From positions 62,001 to 126,000 of the forward strand of contig CAYPFY010000008.1 of the NCBI GenBank assembly GCA_964410105.1: DNA of 64,000 bases. Reading direction: 5' to 3'. The notes beneath the pieces are model-generated. The model was not told the DNA's origin. It searched no databases and worked only from the letters and a program-made list of their open reading frames with translations. A program made the translations under genes and the position numbers. How positions within the stretch are numbered: position 1 is the first letter of the stretch; each line of letters opens with the position of its first letter. This document shows positions 1-9,658 of this stretch, piece after piece. Source of the stretch: CAYPFY01 sp964410105. Its GTDB lineage: Bacteria; Bacteroidota; Ignavibacteria; UBA10030; SZUA-254.

Positions 1-1
1 T

Positions 2-3000
2 GCTATCGCCGACGTGCACGTGGTAGAACGGCGGGTTAATGGGCCATGTCTGTGCCCAGCCCGGCCTATGCTCCTCGACGATGCAGTAATCGCCCGCGCA
101 GAGATTATGGAAGCAATAGAACCCGGACGAGTCGGTATAGGTACAGGCTATGGTATCCTTCGTCGGATAGTGATCCACGTTGCATTTTACCAGACAGATC
201 TTCCAGTGCGGAATCCCATATTCCGTCCCGTAGTTGAACTTATGATTCCCGTTAAGATCGTTCCACTTCCGGCCGCAGATGGTCGAATGGCAGTTGCTGT
301 CGCAATTCTTCAGCGACAGATTATACACATTCGACGTATCGGTGCAGAACGTCGGGCCGGGCCCGGTAAGAATCAACGAATACAATCCGCTGCCGACGGG
401 CGTGAGTGTATCATTCACCCCATTGGCGGGTGAAATTGGATTCCCATTGAAAAGCCACTGATACGTATAGTATCCGGGATACGGCCCTATCGGCCCGGGG
501 ATCTTTACCGTATCGCAGAGGAGATCGCATCCGAACGGGAACAGGCTGAAATCCGGATCCGGGGCGAGAGTCACGGTAATGCTCGAGGTACTCGAGCATC
601 CGTTCGGGGCGGTATGCGTCACAGAATACACTCCTCCTGTTGACACCGTGATACTCTGCGTGGTAGCGCCCGTGCTCCAGAGATTGTTCGTTGGATACGA
701 GCTCGTCAGCATCACCGACCCGCCCTTACAGAAGATCGTCGGGCCGCTCGGTGTAATCACTGGCGGGGGCGGCGTGTTGAACACATGCACGGCAAAGGGA
801 GCGGAGGTCGCCTGGCACCCCGTCGAATCCTTCACCGTCACGATGAACGTGAAGAGGCCGGGCGAATTGAAGATCACGGTGATCTGCTGAGTCGTATCGC
901 CCGTCGACCACATATAGCTGTAACCAGCGCCTGTCGGGGCCGAGAGAGTCAGCGAATTACCCAGGCCGCAGATCGTCGCGTTGCCATTAGCGGTGATTGT
1001 GGCGGGGGGCGACGGATTCACGGTAACCACGACGGCGGGAGTCGTACAGGTACATCCGTTGGCGCCGGTGACGATCACCGTATAGTTACCTGGGAGCGAC
1101 GCGTAATATGTCTGAGCCGTAGCGCCTGGGATCGGCACACCTCCCAGCTGCCACAGCCAGGCGATGCCTGTCGAGGCCGTCAGCAGCACCGAATCTCCTG
1201 CGCAGAAGGGCGGGGGATTCGTCGGTGCGATCGAGCAGCCCACGGGGGGAGCCAGGATCGTGATGGAATGAGTCGTCGTCGACGTACAGCCGTTCACGTC
1301 GGTCACGGTCAGCGACACCGTATAGGGACCCGGGGTCGTCCAGGCATGGGAGGTCGTCCCCAGGGCCGACGTTGCGCCGTCTCCGAAATTCCAGGCATAG
1401 GTGAATGCGCTCGGCGACGTCATCGAGACCGTCGTGCCCGCGCACGCCGTTGACGGCAGAGTGAACGCCGAGGATGGCGGCGGTGCTATCACGACATTCC
1501 TCGTAATCGTTGACGTGCAGCTGCCGTTAGAAATCGTCAGCGTCACGGCATATGTTCCTGGGATCGTATAGGTAACGGTTCCGGGGTTCTGAGAGTTCGA
1601 CGAGCCCGGAGTACCGCCGGGGAAACTCCAGTTCCACGACGTGATCGGCGAACTTGGAACAAACGTCGAAATGTCGGTAAACGTCACCACGCCGCACACA
1701 GTCACGTACGTGAAATCCGCGGCGATCGGGATAAGCACCGTCTTCGTCGTACAGACCGGGCATGTGCCTGTCGTCGTCGAGGGCACATTCCCGCAGAGCT
1801 GGACGGAATAATACCCGGCCTGCGCGTAGACGTGAGTCGGGGTGGACCCGGTGCCGTTGCCGCCGTCTCCGAACGACCAGCTGAAGCCGGTGACATTTGT
1901 CGACGACTGGGTGAACTGAATATTATTGCACTGGCCGGCCACATTGCTCGTCGTGAAATCGAGCGTATAGGCCTGCGGGGTACAGGTGCCGCCGCCCGTG
2001 CAGGGGCCGGCGCTAATCGTGATCGTATTCGATGTGGCCGAGCATCCGGTCACCGAGTCGGTCACGACGCAGTAGTACGACCCCGTCGACGTCACAGTGA
2101 TCGTCGGAGTTGTGGCCCCGCCCGGCGTCCAGAGGTATTTGTAATTCGGCCCTTGCAGGGCATAGAGAGTCACATTAATCGTCGGAGTGGGGGGCGTGCA
2201 ATAGGTAATCTGATCCGGCGTAGAAATACTCGCTATAGGGGGCGGAGTATGGGGGACCGTAATACACGCCTGGGCGGCGCAGCCCGAGGCATTCGTCACG
2301 GTCACGCAATACTGGCCGCTTGCCGACACGTTGATCGTCGGAGTCGTGAAACCGTTCGACCACGAGTAGCTAGTATACGTCTGAGTGAGCCCGAGAGTCA
2401 CGCCGCCGCCCGGATCGCACACATGCCCGGTCATCGTAATAACGGGAGAGGGTTTCGGCGTAATCGTTATTGGGAGAGTCAGATTAATGCTGCAGACCGA
2501 GAGATGCACCACGGCAGAGCCGCCGGGTCCGTGCCAGAGGACGGTAATGGAATTCGTCCCCTGTCCGCCGGTAATCGACCCGGCAGAGGAGGGATTACTG
2601 AGTCCATCCTCTATGGTCCAGGTATAGACAATATTCGGATTCGGGGGACCGGCCGAATAGGTAACCGTCTGATCCATGCACACGGTCGAGGGGCCGGTAA
2701 TCGAGGCTATCGACACGATTCCGATGGGAATACTAATCGGGGCTGACTTGCAGAACGGGGCTGTCGTCAGCACCTGCTGGACGGAGAGGGTGCCGGCCCC
2801 GGACCACTGCACGGTCACGGTAGGACCGGTATTGGAGCCGATGATAGAGCCGCCGGTTGCAGTCCAGTAGTACGTATATCCCGGGCCGGACGGTGTCACC
2901 GTATACGAATAAGCCGTTCCGGGGCAGACTGTCTGGGGGCCGGTGATGGCGAGCGGGGGTGGGACGGCGATAACCGAGACCACAAATGTGGCGGTCGCAT

Positions 3001-4363
3001 TGCACCAATTCGCCGGATTGAGTGTTGTTGCGACGATCGTATGAATGCCGCCGCTTGTCCACTGGATCTGGACCGAGGAGGTCCCGTTCCCGGAGATCAC
3101 TGTTCCGCCGGACACCACCCAGTTGGCGTTATCGTTGGCCGAGAAATTCGTCACATCCCCGACGCAGAACGGACCTGCGGTGCCGAAGATCATGAATTCC
3201 GGCTTTATGGTGACGACGACGGTATCTGTGCCGCCGCAGCCGAGCAGAATATTGTGCCAGGTTGCGATAATGGTGCAGGTCATCGGGAAGCTGGGCCAGT
3301 GCACCTGGATCGAGTTCGAATTCTGGCCGGCGATAATCGTGCCGCAGCTTGTCGTCCAGTTGTAATACGTCCCTGGCCAGAGCGGGAGCGTATAGACGCT
3401 ATTGGATCCCATACAGACCGTCGTCGGGCCGGTGATCGGGCCATTGGAACTGATGATCGGAACCGACACAGTCGTGGTATCATTACAGACCGTGCCGCAG
3501 CCTGTTATATACAGCGAGACCGTACCGATCGGCCCCGCGCCCCAGAGAACGCAGATATTGGTAAGGCCGACGCCGGTTGAGGGTCCGGTGATCGTGCCGC
3601 CAGTGGCGCTCCAGTGATAGACGCCGCCCGGGCAGCCTGAATTCGATGAATAGCATGCGGTCGCGTGCGCGCAGACGGTGGCGGGGCATCCGATTTGTGG
3701 ACCTGAGAGATTGCTGATATTAATAACATGTGAAACACTATCCGAGCAGCCGCACTTGTTGTAAGCCACCAGGGTCACGGTATAGGTGCCGCCGGTCGTA
3801 TAGGTATGCGAGGGGTTTTGCAATGTCGAGGTACCGCCATCTCCGAAATTCCAGAAATAGGAGATAGCATTGACGGACTGATTCGTGAAATTGACGGCCG
3901 TATTCTTGCAGGCATTCAGGGGGGCGCTGAAGGCAGCGATCGGGGATTCGATGATTTTCACGCAGCGGTCGTCGGTGCCCACGCAGCCATTCGTATCGGT
4001 TTCGACGACAGTAATCTGCCCTGATCCCATGGCTCCCCAGTGAACGGTCACGCAATTATTCGTCGAACTGCCGATTATTGTCCCGCCTGTCACCGTCCAT
4101 GCATAGGTATGCAGATTATGGAAGGCGGTACAATACGTTGTATAGGAACTTTCGCAGGCGACGAGACATTCCGGGTGATCGGGGCCGGTCCCGGAGCCCG
4201 GGTTACCCCGTTTGGCCGAATCGAGGCAGCTCGAATCGGCCAGGAAAGACGAAATGATCGTCGGATGGGGCGGAATAGCGCCGGTGGGGCACGTATTTGC
4301 CGCCGTACAGATTACCGCGCACAAAAGAATTGCGGCCAAGAACAGGTATCGAAGGGTACTCAT
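2..4363 (-). CDS. Giant secreted PKD-repeat protein (3' end outside window)
   Basis: An open frame of 1454 codons runs leftwards from ATG 4363 to the window edge with no stop, so the C-terminus is missing. AAGGAAGGA before the ATG is a good ribosome binding site. A signal peptide (MSTLRYLFLAAILLCAVICT) is followed by a long chain of PKD and PKD-like/Ig-like modules. Classical PKD motifs WNFGDGG, WSFGDGG, WSFPGG and WNFGDGA are visible, alternating with modules of the type 'ITGP-TVC-G...Y-W'. Near the left edge the protein enters an SdrD-B/prealbumin-like module (GRKWNDLNGNHKFNYGTEYG). PKD chains are usually extracellular stalks or adhesins. Given the neighbours, T9SS export is likely, but the sorting domain would lie outside the window. 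The protein is cysteine-rich for an extracellular repeat protein. No enzyme domain is visible in the part present. Partner or substrate unknown. Confidence 0.85.
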   Translation of the reverse strand, partial: MSTLRYLFLAAILLCAVICTAANTCPTGAIPPHPTIISSFLADSSCLDSAKRGNPGSGTGPDHPECLVACESSYTTYCTAFHNLHTYAWTVTGGTIIGSSTNNCVTVHWGAMGSGQITVVETDTNGCVGTDDRCVKIIESPIAAFSAPLNACKNTAVNFTNQSVNAISYFWNFGDGGTSTLQNPSHTYTTGGTYTVTLVAYNKCGCSDSVSHVINISNLSGPQIGCPATVCAHATACYSSNSGCPGGVYHWSATGGTITGPSTGVGLTNICVLWGAGPIGTVSLYITGCGTVCNDTTTVSVPIISSNGPITGPTTVCMGSNSVYTLPLWPGTYYNWTTSCGTIIAGQNSNSIQVHWPSFPMTCTIIATWHNILLGCGGTDTVVVTIKPEFMIFGTAGPFCVGDVTNFSANDNANWVVSGGTVISGNGTSSVQIQWTSGGIHTIVATTLNPANWCNATATFVVSVIAVPPPLAITGPQTVCPGTAYSYTVTPSGPGYTYYWTATGGSIIGSNTGPTVTVQWSGAGTLSVQQVLTTAPFCKSAPISIPIGIVSIASITGPSTVCMDQTVTYSAGPPNPNIVYTWTIEDGLSNPSSAGSITGGQGTNSITVLWHGPGGSAVVHLSVCSINLTLPITITPKPSPVITMTGHVCDPGGGVTLGLTQTYTSYSWSNGFTTPTINVSASGQYCVTVTNASGCAAQACITVPHTPPPIASISTPDQITYCTPPTPTINVTLYALQGPNYKYLWTPGGATTPTITVTSTGSYYCVVTDSVTGCSATSNTITISAGPCTGGGTCTPQAYTLDFTTSNVAGQCNNIQFTQSSTNVTGFSWSFGDGGNGTGSTPTHVYAQAGYYSVQLCGNVPSTTTGTCPVCTTKTVLIPIAADFTYVTVCGVVTFTDISTFVPSSPITSWNWSFPGGTPGSSNSQNPGTVTYTIPGTYAVTLTISNGSCTSTITRNVVIAPPPSSAFTLPSTACAGTTVSMTSPSAFTYAWNFGDGATSALGTTSHAWTTPGPYTVSLTVTDVNGCTSTTTHSITILAPPVGCSIAPTNPPPFCAGDSVLLTASTGIAWLWQLGGVPIPGATAQTYYASLPGNYTVIVTGANGCTCTTPAVVVTVNPSPPATITANGNATICGLGNSLTLSAPTGAGYSYMWSTGDTTQQITVIFNSPGLFTFIVTVKDSTGCQATSAPFAVHVFNTPPPPVITPSGPTIFCKGGSVMLTSSYPTNNLWSTGATTQSITVSTGGVYSVTHTAPNGCSSTSSITVTLAPDPDFSLFPFGCDLLCDTVKIPGPIGPYPGYYTYQWLFNGNPISPANGVNDTLTPVGSGLYSLILTGPGPTFCTDTSNVYNLSLKNCDSNCHSTICGRKWNDLNGNHKFNYGTEYGIPHWKICLVKCNVDHYPTKDTIACTYTDSSGFYCFHNLCAGDYCIVEEHRPGWAQTWPINPPFYHVHVGDS

Positions 4364-4422
4364 GTTCCTTCCTTTCGGATGATTTTTTAGTGAGATGGTG
4401 GTGTCTGATAGAAAAGGTGAAC

Positions 4423-4719
4423 TTACTGTCCGACGACGATACGTTTCGTATCGACAAATTTCTTGCCATTAGCCTGGACGCTGAGACGGTAGAAATACTC
4501 GCCGCGGGAATAGCCGCGCGCGGCGAAATCGACGGTGTGCGTACCGGCAGGCAGCGTCTGATTATCGATAAGAATGGCGATTTCATGACCGTCGATATCA
4601 AAAAGAGAAAGAGCCACACAGGCTTCCTCCGGAAGATCAAACTCGATCCCGGAGGGTTTCAGTGGATCGGGATAGGCGAGGCGAGATGAAAAACTGGTGC
4701 CGATCGAAATATTCCCCAT
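4423..4719 (-). CDS. Stand-alone T9SS sorting-domain-like small protein
   Basis: This is a 98-residue ORF whose residues from about 14 onward resemble a T9SS type A C-terminal sorting domain: a YPDPLKPSGIEFDLP segment (equivalent of 'NPFNPSTTIRFDLP'), then ALSLFDIDGHEI, LPAGTHTVDF, a GEYFYRL strand and a basic tail ending KRIVVGQ. No passenger domain and no clear signal peptide precede it (MGNISIGTSFSSRLAYPDP). AGGGGA lies about 5 bases before the ATG. It ends 59 bases before the giant PKD gene on the same strand, so the two may be co-transcribed. It could be a remnant of a larger cargo gene, or a free sorting domain. The fold match is by eye. Confidence 0.6.
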   Translation of the reverse strand: MGNISIGTSFSSRLAYPDPLKPSGIEFDLPEEACVALSLFDIDGHEIAILIDNQTLPAGTHTVDFAARGYSRGEYFYRLSVQANGKKFVDTKRIVVGQ

Positions 4720-4908
4720 TGATTCCCCTAAAGATAGAGGGGGACTGGGGGAAGGTCAATCGTAGATTCCATGATAGAGGGATTGGAAAAACATGACCTT
4801 TCGACCAACGAACCGGCAAGAAAGGCAGGGTAAATCGGAGATTTTAGAGAGATTCTGCGGTTTTTCCGGATATTTCCCTACAAAGCAGAACCGTGAGCCG
4901 GCGGGGGG

Positions 4909-5559
4909 CTACTCGAGAGAGGTCAAACCTTCCCGGATGGCGTATTTGGTAAGTTCCGCGACGCTGAAGAGATTCAGTTTCTCCATGATATGCTGACGGT
5001 GGGTATCGATCGTCTGAATACTTACCGAAAGTCTCCCTGCAATCTCCTTGGTCGAATTCCCTTCGGCAAGGAGCTGCAGGACCTCCCGTTCCTTCGCGGT
5101 CAGTTTGTCGCTCGCCGCGGCCTTGGATTGCTCAACGTGTTGCACATAATCGCTGATCACCACCCCGGTAACATCCGGGCTGACATAGATTTTATTATTG
5201 AGGACGACCTGGATAGCAAGCCCCAGTTCATCGACCGCGCAATCTTTGAGCAGATATCCCGATGCTCCGGCCCTCAGCATTTCGGACACATATTTTTTCT
5301 CAGAATGCATCGAAAGGGCGATAATCTTCATCGACGGAAATTCCTTCAGAATCTGAGAGGTTGCCTCGATACCGTTCAGGTCGGGCATCGAAATATCCAT
5401 AATCACAATATCGGGGCGGAGATCCCGGGCAAGCTGGACTGTCGACCGGCCGTTATCCGCCTGGGCAATCACCTCCATCTGCAACTCCTTTTCCAAAATA
5501 CTCCGCAATCCTTCGCGGACAATCTTATGGTCATCGGCGAGAAGTATTCTTTTTCGCAT
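4909..5559 (-). CDS. LuxR/NarL-family response regulator
   Basis: 216 residues. An N-terminal receiver domain has the acidic pair D9/D10, phospho-acceptor D55 (IVIMDISMPDLNG), S83 and K105. The C-terminal LuxR-type helix-turn-helix starts LTAKEREVLQLLAEGNSTKEIA and ends near HRQHIMEKLNL. The length is normal for the NarL family. It starts 21 bases after the stop of the upstream sensor kinase (5581-8910) on the same strand, so they form a two-component pair; the regulator presumably accepts phosphate from that kinase and binds promoter DNA. Targets cannot be read from the sequence, but the neighbouring secreted-protein genes are candidates. Confidence 0.93.
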   Translation of the reverse strand: MRKRILLADDHKIVREGLRSILEKELQMEVIAQADNGRSTVQLARDLRPDIVIMDISMPDLNGIEATSQILKEFPSMKIIALSMHSEKKYVSEMLRAGASGYLLKDCAVDELGLAIQVVLNNKIYVSPDVTGVVISDYVQHVEQSKAAASDKLTAKEREVLQLLAEGNSTKEIAGRLSVSIQTIDTHRQHIMEKLNLFSVAELTKYAIREGLTSLE

Positions 5560-5580
5560 TTCAAATCAATTCAATAAATA

Positions 5581-8500
5581 TCATGAGGCGTTGTGGGGGG
5601 CCTGTGAATCAGGGATGACCGATGGGACCGTAATCGAGACGCTCGTCCCCCTGCCGGGCACGGAATCGATATCAAGCATCCCTCCGATCGATCTGAGGCG
5701 TTCGCGGATATTAAAGAGGCCGAACCCTCCGTTCATATCTGCGGCGGGGCTCGCGCGGCTGGAATCGAACCCCACGCCATTGTCCTGGACCTTGAGGAGG
5801 ATATAGCCGTCCGATTCTCTCAATGAGATAACGACCCGGGTTGCCTCCGCATGTTTCGCTGCGTTCACCAGAACCTCCCGGGTTGCGTGGAAAAGAAAAA
5901 TACGAAGCTCGTCGCCGATCAATTTCGGCCGCTTATCGTCTTCGAGAGTTATCTCGAGATGATGTTTCCCGGCGATCTGGTTCATGAGCCATTCCAGGGC
6001 GGCCACGAAGTCCAGCTCATAGAGAATCGGGGGGCTCAGTTCATACGTAAGGGACCGCGTATCGGCGATGGATTGGTCGATAAGGTCGCGGATCTCCTGA
6101 AGGCGGGAATCGAGCTCGTGCGGGGTCGACGACTTCTGCAGAAGCCTGATCTTCATCTTGCTGAAGGCGAGCGTCTGGCCGATCGTATCGTGGAGGTAGC
6201 TTGCCAGCCGCCGGCGTTCCCGTTCTTCCGTTGACGAAAGCTCCGAAGCAAGGAGGCGAAGCTTCTCCTCCGCGTGCTTACGTTCCGTTATCTCGGATGC
6301 TGTCCCGATCCGTACCCGGATCCCCTGAAAACTGATCCAGCCGGAGATAAAATCCACCCATCGGACGTCGCCCGAGCGTGTGATCAGCCGGCATTCATAC
6401 CGCCGGGACTCAGTGTCGGGGAGCCCATTCTCCTGGATCAGCGAGTGGTCGGACGGATGAATGACATCACCGATCACCATCGAGACCAGCTCCTCCTTCG
6501 GCCGCCCGGTAAGAGCTTCTGCGGCCGTATTGACAAAGAGAATCCTCGAGTTATCAAAAATAAAAATGGCGGAGGCGGTCATCTCCGTCACCGTGCGGAA
6601 TTTCTCCTCCGATTTGCGGATCTCGCGGTTATGATTTCGTTTCCTCACCAGCAGGGTAATGCCGAGGGCGACCACGGCGACGGCGAGGGCACCGACGGGC
6701 ATGAGAAAAACGGGGCGGAGGTGGAGGGGAAGGGGAACCGTAAAGGCTCCCTGGGCGCCCTGCGGGTCAAAATTGCCAAAAACCCCTTTTGCCTGCACGA
6801 CATAAGAGTAATTGCCTGGCGGGAGGCTGGGGAGCGACACCTCTTCTTCCTGTTTCCAGGAGGACCATGGCTGGTCGTTTATCCGATAGCGAGAAAAAAC
6901 CTCCCCTTGCGGCACTTCGCCCCAGTAGGCGGACGCCTTCCACCGGAGAATCACGTTGTTCCCTTCCATCAGCGGATTATTCAGAAAAATGTGCGGATCG
7001 GGGGTAAACGTCTCGCCGCGGTGAAGAATTGCTACTCCCTTCCCTGCGGTCCCCACATACACCTCATGTTCAAGCGGGAGAACCGGCCAGAGCGCAACGT
7101 GGGAGAGTCCCGACTTCTCATCATAGTTGGACCAGACGCCGTTATCGTAGCGGGAGACGCCCGACCGGGTCACGACCCACATTTTTCCGAAATCATCGAA
7201 CTTTATATCCCAGATATTCTGGCTCGGAGGGCCATCGGCGCTCGTCAGGTATTTTACCGAATCATTCTCATCGATGGTGGCGAGGCCGCTCCGGTCGTCG
7301 TAGTCCCCGAACCAGGGCTTGTTCGACTTGTCGAGAGCGAGCGTAAACACCCGGCCGGCGTGCAGGCCGCGATGGGAGGACCAGTGCGTCCACGCACCGT
7401 TCTTCCACCGGCTCAGCCCTGAAAAAGTCCCGAACCAGAGGCTTCCGTCGGAGCCGTCGGCAAACGAATAAACGCGGCCACTGATAAGCCCCTCACTCTC
7501 GCCCCATCTCCGGAACCGACCGTTCTCGAGAACGAAAGCGCCAGGCTGGCTCCCACCCATGGGGGGAAAAAACTCCCCGATACCGAGGAACCAGAGACGT
7601 CCCTTCCTGTCGAGGCGTATCTTGTGAAAATAGACCCCTCCGGAATCGCTCACGGAGAACCGATCCCACGACTTCCCATCCCAGCGGAATGCACCGGGGA
7701 AGGAAGCGCCGCTGGACGCCCAGACATTTCCCTCAAAATCTTCGGCAAGCCCGGTGATAACGCAGAGAGGGGTACCCTTGACCGTCGATATATGCTCCAC
7801 GCGGCCATTTGTGCGGTGAATCTCGATCCCATCGCTCGTCCCGAGCCAGAAATCTCCGTTCCGGGTCCGGAGAATCTCATTGACAGAATTCCGGAGATCG
7901 GGAGGGGGCTCGCTCCAGTAAGTCCAGCGCGACGATGACCTACGATAGAGAAACAACCCGTGATCCGTCCCCACCCACAGATCGCCATTCTTGCGGAACT
8001 TCACCGTCCCGATATCAGTGATCGACGGATAGTTAAATCTGACCGGGGACCACCGGTTGCCGGTGCGGATTCGTACCTCATCCGACAGATAGACGGCGAC
8101 CACCTCATCATCCTCGCTGATATCCATCGCCTTGATATTATCCACCCGTTCGGTGGGATTTCGCTTCATCGGCGAATGCTTATCCCATTCCCAGAGTCCG
8201 CGGCTCTCAAAAGGAAGGTCGATGGCCAGAAGACCGGTTCCATGCCCGTTCTCCACAATCGTAGGAGTCCCGAGCGCGTGTGTCCCGACCATGATCGTGC
8301 TTTGAAATCTATCCCCCTCCCACCGATAGAGGCCGTCCATAAGATTGAGCCAGAATCCGCCGGGCGCTGTAGACACGATAGTAATCGTCCGGTCCTTGGT
8401 GAGGGCAGAGGAGGGTTGAAACAGCTTGAGGGAACCGTGGTCGAGGCTGTAGAGAGAAGCGTTCCGGACGAGGAGAAATTTTCCCCCCAGGATTCCGGCG

Positions 8501-8910
8501 CCGGCCGGGGCGCCTGTAGTCAGCGGCCGGAACCCATGTCTTGTCCCGATAAAATACCCCCCGGTGGAGCCGAGCACCAAGCTATCTCGCAGTTCCCCGA
8601 TAATATCTGCGAAACCGGATGGGGGGAGGCCGAGGGAGGAATCGATCGGGATCCACCGAAAATCGTCGAACCATGCGATGCCGGCGGAAGTAGCCACCCA
8701 GACGGTGCCGTCCCGGGTTTCGAACACCTCCCGGATGCGGTCAGACGGGAGGCCCGATTCTTCGGTGAAGCGGACCCATCTCCACGCTTCCTCGAACCCG
8801 GTTCGTTGCGCCGGCAAATTCTGGTGAAGCAGCAGGGCTGCGAATAACAAGCCCTTCAGGCAATGACAACCGGCGGCTTTGTGAATTCTGCTGGGAAGGT
8901 GGATGACCAT
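5581..8910 (-). CDS. Beta-propeller sensor histidine kinase with PAS domain
   Basis: A signal sequence or anchor (CLKGLLFAALLLHQNLPAQ) is followed by about 650 residues of 'two-component regulator propeller' repeats (motifs such as DGTVWVATSAGIAWFDD, GDLWVGTDHGLFLY, GSLWFGTFSGLSRW), then a Y_Y_Y-type beta domain. A transmembrane helix (FLMPVGALAVAVVALGITLL), a PAS domain (EEKFRTVTEM onward), a HisKA_3 dimerisation helix with phospho-His about residue 907 (LASYLHDTIGQ) and a HATPase (DNGVGF, GGFGLFNIRERL) follow. The periplasmic propeller is the expected sensing part; in gut Bacteroidetes relatives it binds glycans, but the ligand here is unknown. I chose ATG 8910; an in-frame TTG at 8982 would add 24 residues but has no ribosome binding site. 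The cognate regulator follows directly. Confidence 0.93.
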   Translation of the reverse strand: MVIHLPSRIHKAAGCHCLKGLLFAALLLHQNLPAQRTGFEEAWRWVRFTEESGLPSDRIREVFETRDGTVWVATSAGIAWFDDFRWIPIDSSLGLPPSGFADIIGELRDSLVLGSTGGYFIGTRHGFRPLTTGAPAGAGILGGKFLLVRNASLYSLDHGSLKLFQPSSALTKDRTITIVSTAPGGFWLNLMDGLYRWEGDRFQSTIMVGTHALGTPTIVENGHGTGLLAIDLPFESRGLWEWDKHSPMKRNPTERVDNIKAMDISEDDEVVAVYLSDEVRIRTGNRWSPVRFNYPSITDIGTVKFRKNGDLWVGTDHGLFLYRRSSSRWTYWSEPPPDLRNSVNEILRTRNGDFWLGTSDGIEIHRTNGRVEHISTVKGTPLCVITGLAEDFEGNVWASSGASFPGAFRWDGKSWDRFSVSDSGGVYFHKIRLDRKGRLWFLGIGEFFPPMGGSQPGAFVLENGRFRRWGESEGLISGRVYSFADGSDGSLWFGTFSGLSRWKNGAWTHWSSHRGLHAGRVFTLALDKSNKPWFGDYDDRSGLATIDENDSVKYLTSADGPPSQNIWDIKFDDFGKMWVVTRSGVSRYDNGVWSNYDEKSGLSHVALWPVLPLEHEVYVGTAGKGVAILHRGETFTPDPHIFLNNPLMEGNNVILRWKASAYWGEVPQGEVFSRYRINDQPWSSWKQEEEVSLPSLPPGNYSYVVQAKGVFGNFDPQGAQGAFTVPLPLHLRPVFLMPVGALAVAVVALGITLLVRKRNHNREIRKSEEKFRTVTEMTASAIFIFDNSRILFVNTAAEALTGRPKEELVSMVIGDVIHPSDHSLIQENGLPDTESRRYECRLITRSGDVRWVDFISGWISFQGIRVRIGTASEITERKHAEEKLRLLASELSSTEERERRRLASYLHDTIGQTLAFSKMKIRLLQKSSTPHELDSRLQEIRDLIDQSIADTRSLTYELSPPILYELDFVAALEWLMNQIAGKHHLEITLEDDKRPKLIGDELRIFLFHATREVLVNAAKHAEATRVVISLRESDGYILLKVQDNGVGFDSSRASPAADMNGGFGLFNIRERLRSIGGMLDIDSVPGRGTSVSITVPSVIPDSQAPHNAS

Positions 8911-9134
8911 AACACTCGCACTTCGATATGACCGGGCGCGGGTCAGAGGATGCAATATATCCTCCCTGTTGGTGAATAGCAAGAATTCGCCGCCCTTTCA
9001 GACGGTGTCATACATCTGTCCCTGGAAAAGGGCAGATACGAGAGATGTTATCCTTTATGGCAGGGTAGGAGACGTCGTTCGTAGCGAACGAGGATCGAGG
9101 GCTCAGGTTCGCGCCCGGACCCAGGATCCGCACT

Positions 9135-9200
9135 ATAGTGGAGAATCGTGTGACCTCCCTCCCCACCAGGTCAGGAATCGTAAGACTGGATAAAGAAGAT
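9135..9200 (-). pseudogene. Decayed remnant of a T9SS sorting domain
   Basis: On the minus strand one frame reads SSLTIPDLVGREVTRFS, close to the sorting-domain strand VSLTIYDLLGREVTRLVD at the end of the nearby gene 9964-13908. The DNA match is also good: roughly 31 of 38 bases agree by eye with 10117-10160 (tgtgac-t/c-tccctcccca ... caggtca). Neither the upstream 'NPFNP' strand nor the downstream 'GIYFYRL' strand survives in frame. It is therefore probably the leftover of a deleted or duplicated cargo gene. The rest of the 8911-9226 gap shows no other coding signal. Confidence 0.5.
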
Positions 9201-9226
9201 ACTCGATCGGGGATGCATCATTAGGC

Positions 9227-9658
9227 TCAATTGATTCGGAAGCGGAACGGGATGGCGTACCACCTGGAGAAGCGCTTTCCATGCAAAGTCGCCGGCGTGA
9301 ATCTCCATTGAACGATTGATTCAAGCGCAGCCCTGTTCAGAGCATCAGAGTTGCTGCTACTAACGCACGCATAAACCCCCCTGCCGCTTGTGTCGGCAAA
9401 TACTCGAATCCAGACATCGCCCTCTATTCTTGCTTTTAACGCTGATGGGGGGTATGCCGGATACTCCTGATGTATTGCTGCTGGCGCTGAATCGTATGGG
9501 CTGCAATCGTACTCACTGCAGTTGGGTGGATCATGAAAGGATGTATCAATTGCAAAATCGTTTGTTATCGTGAACGCAGATAGATTCGTAGTCTCGTGAG
9601 GGTGCTCTAGTGAGGACTCGTGACAATCACTGTTGAAAACGCACATCATGCCTATCAT
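9227..9658 (-). CDS. TonB C-terminal domain protein without usual N-terminus
   Basis: 143 residues from ATG 9658. The last 75 or so match the TonB C-terminal fold: YPPSALKARIEGDVWIRVFADTSGRG, then an AALESIVQWRFTPATLHGKR segment and a final FRFRIN strand. TonB proteins normally carry an inner-membrane helix and a proline-rich spanner, which are absent here. Translation may begin further upstream: an in-frame CTG at 9682 has AAGGA about seven bases before it and would give LKQTITCAMIGMMCVFNSDC, a plausible short signal or anchor segment. Family members outside true TonB are common in Bacteroidota as small periplasmic proteins. Role unknown; it could bind a TonB box of an outer-membrane receptor. 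It stands alone between a decayed sorting domain and a T9SS cargo gene. Confidence 0.7.
   Translation of the reverse strand: MIGMMCVFNSDCHESSLEHPHETTNLSAFTITNDFAIDTSFHDPPNCSEYDCSPYDSAPAAIHQEYPAYPPSALKARIEGDVWIRVFADTSGRGVYACVSSSNSDALNRAALESIVQWRFTPATLHGKRFSRWYAIPFRFRIN

Noticed and set aside
1832..2746. Plus-strand 304-codon frame over the PKD gene
   Set aside because: Arginine- and glycine-rich shadow of the minus-strand PKD repeats; no signal peptide or family match.
2..4363. Repeated DNA words resembling a tandem or CRISPR-like array
   Set aside because: The repeats are diverged PKD/Ig-like codon patterns of irregular length inside one open frame, without constant repeats and spacers.
6274..7422. 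Plus-strand 382-codon frame
   Set aside because: Antisense shadow of the propeller sensor kinase, whose domains are unmistakable.
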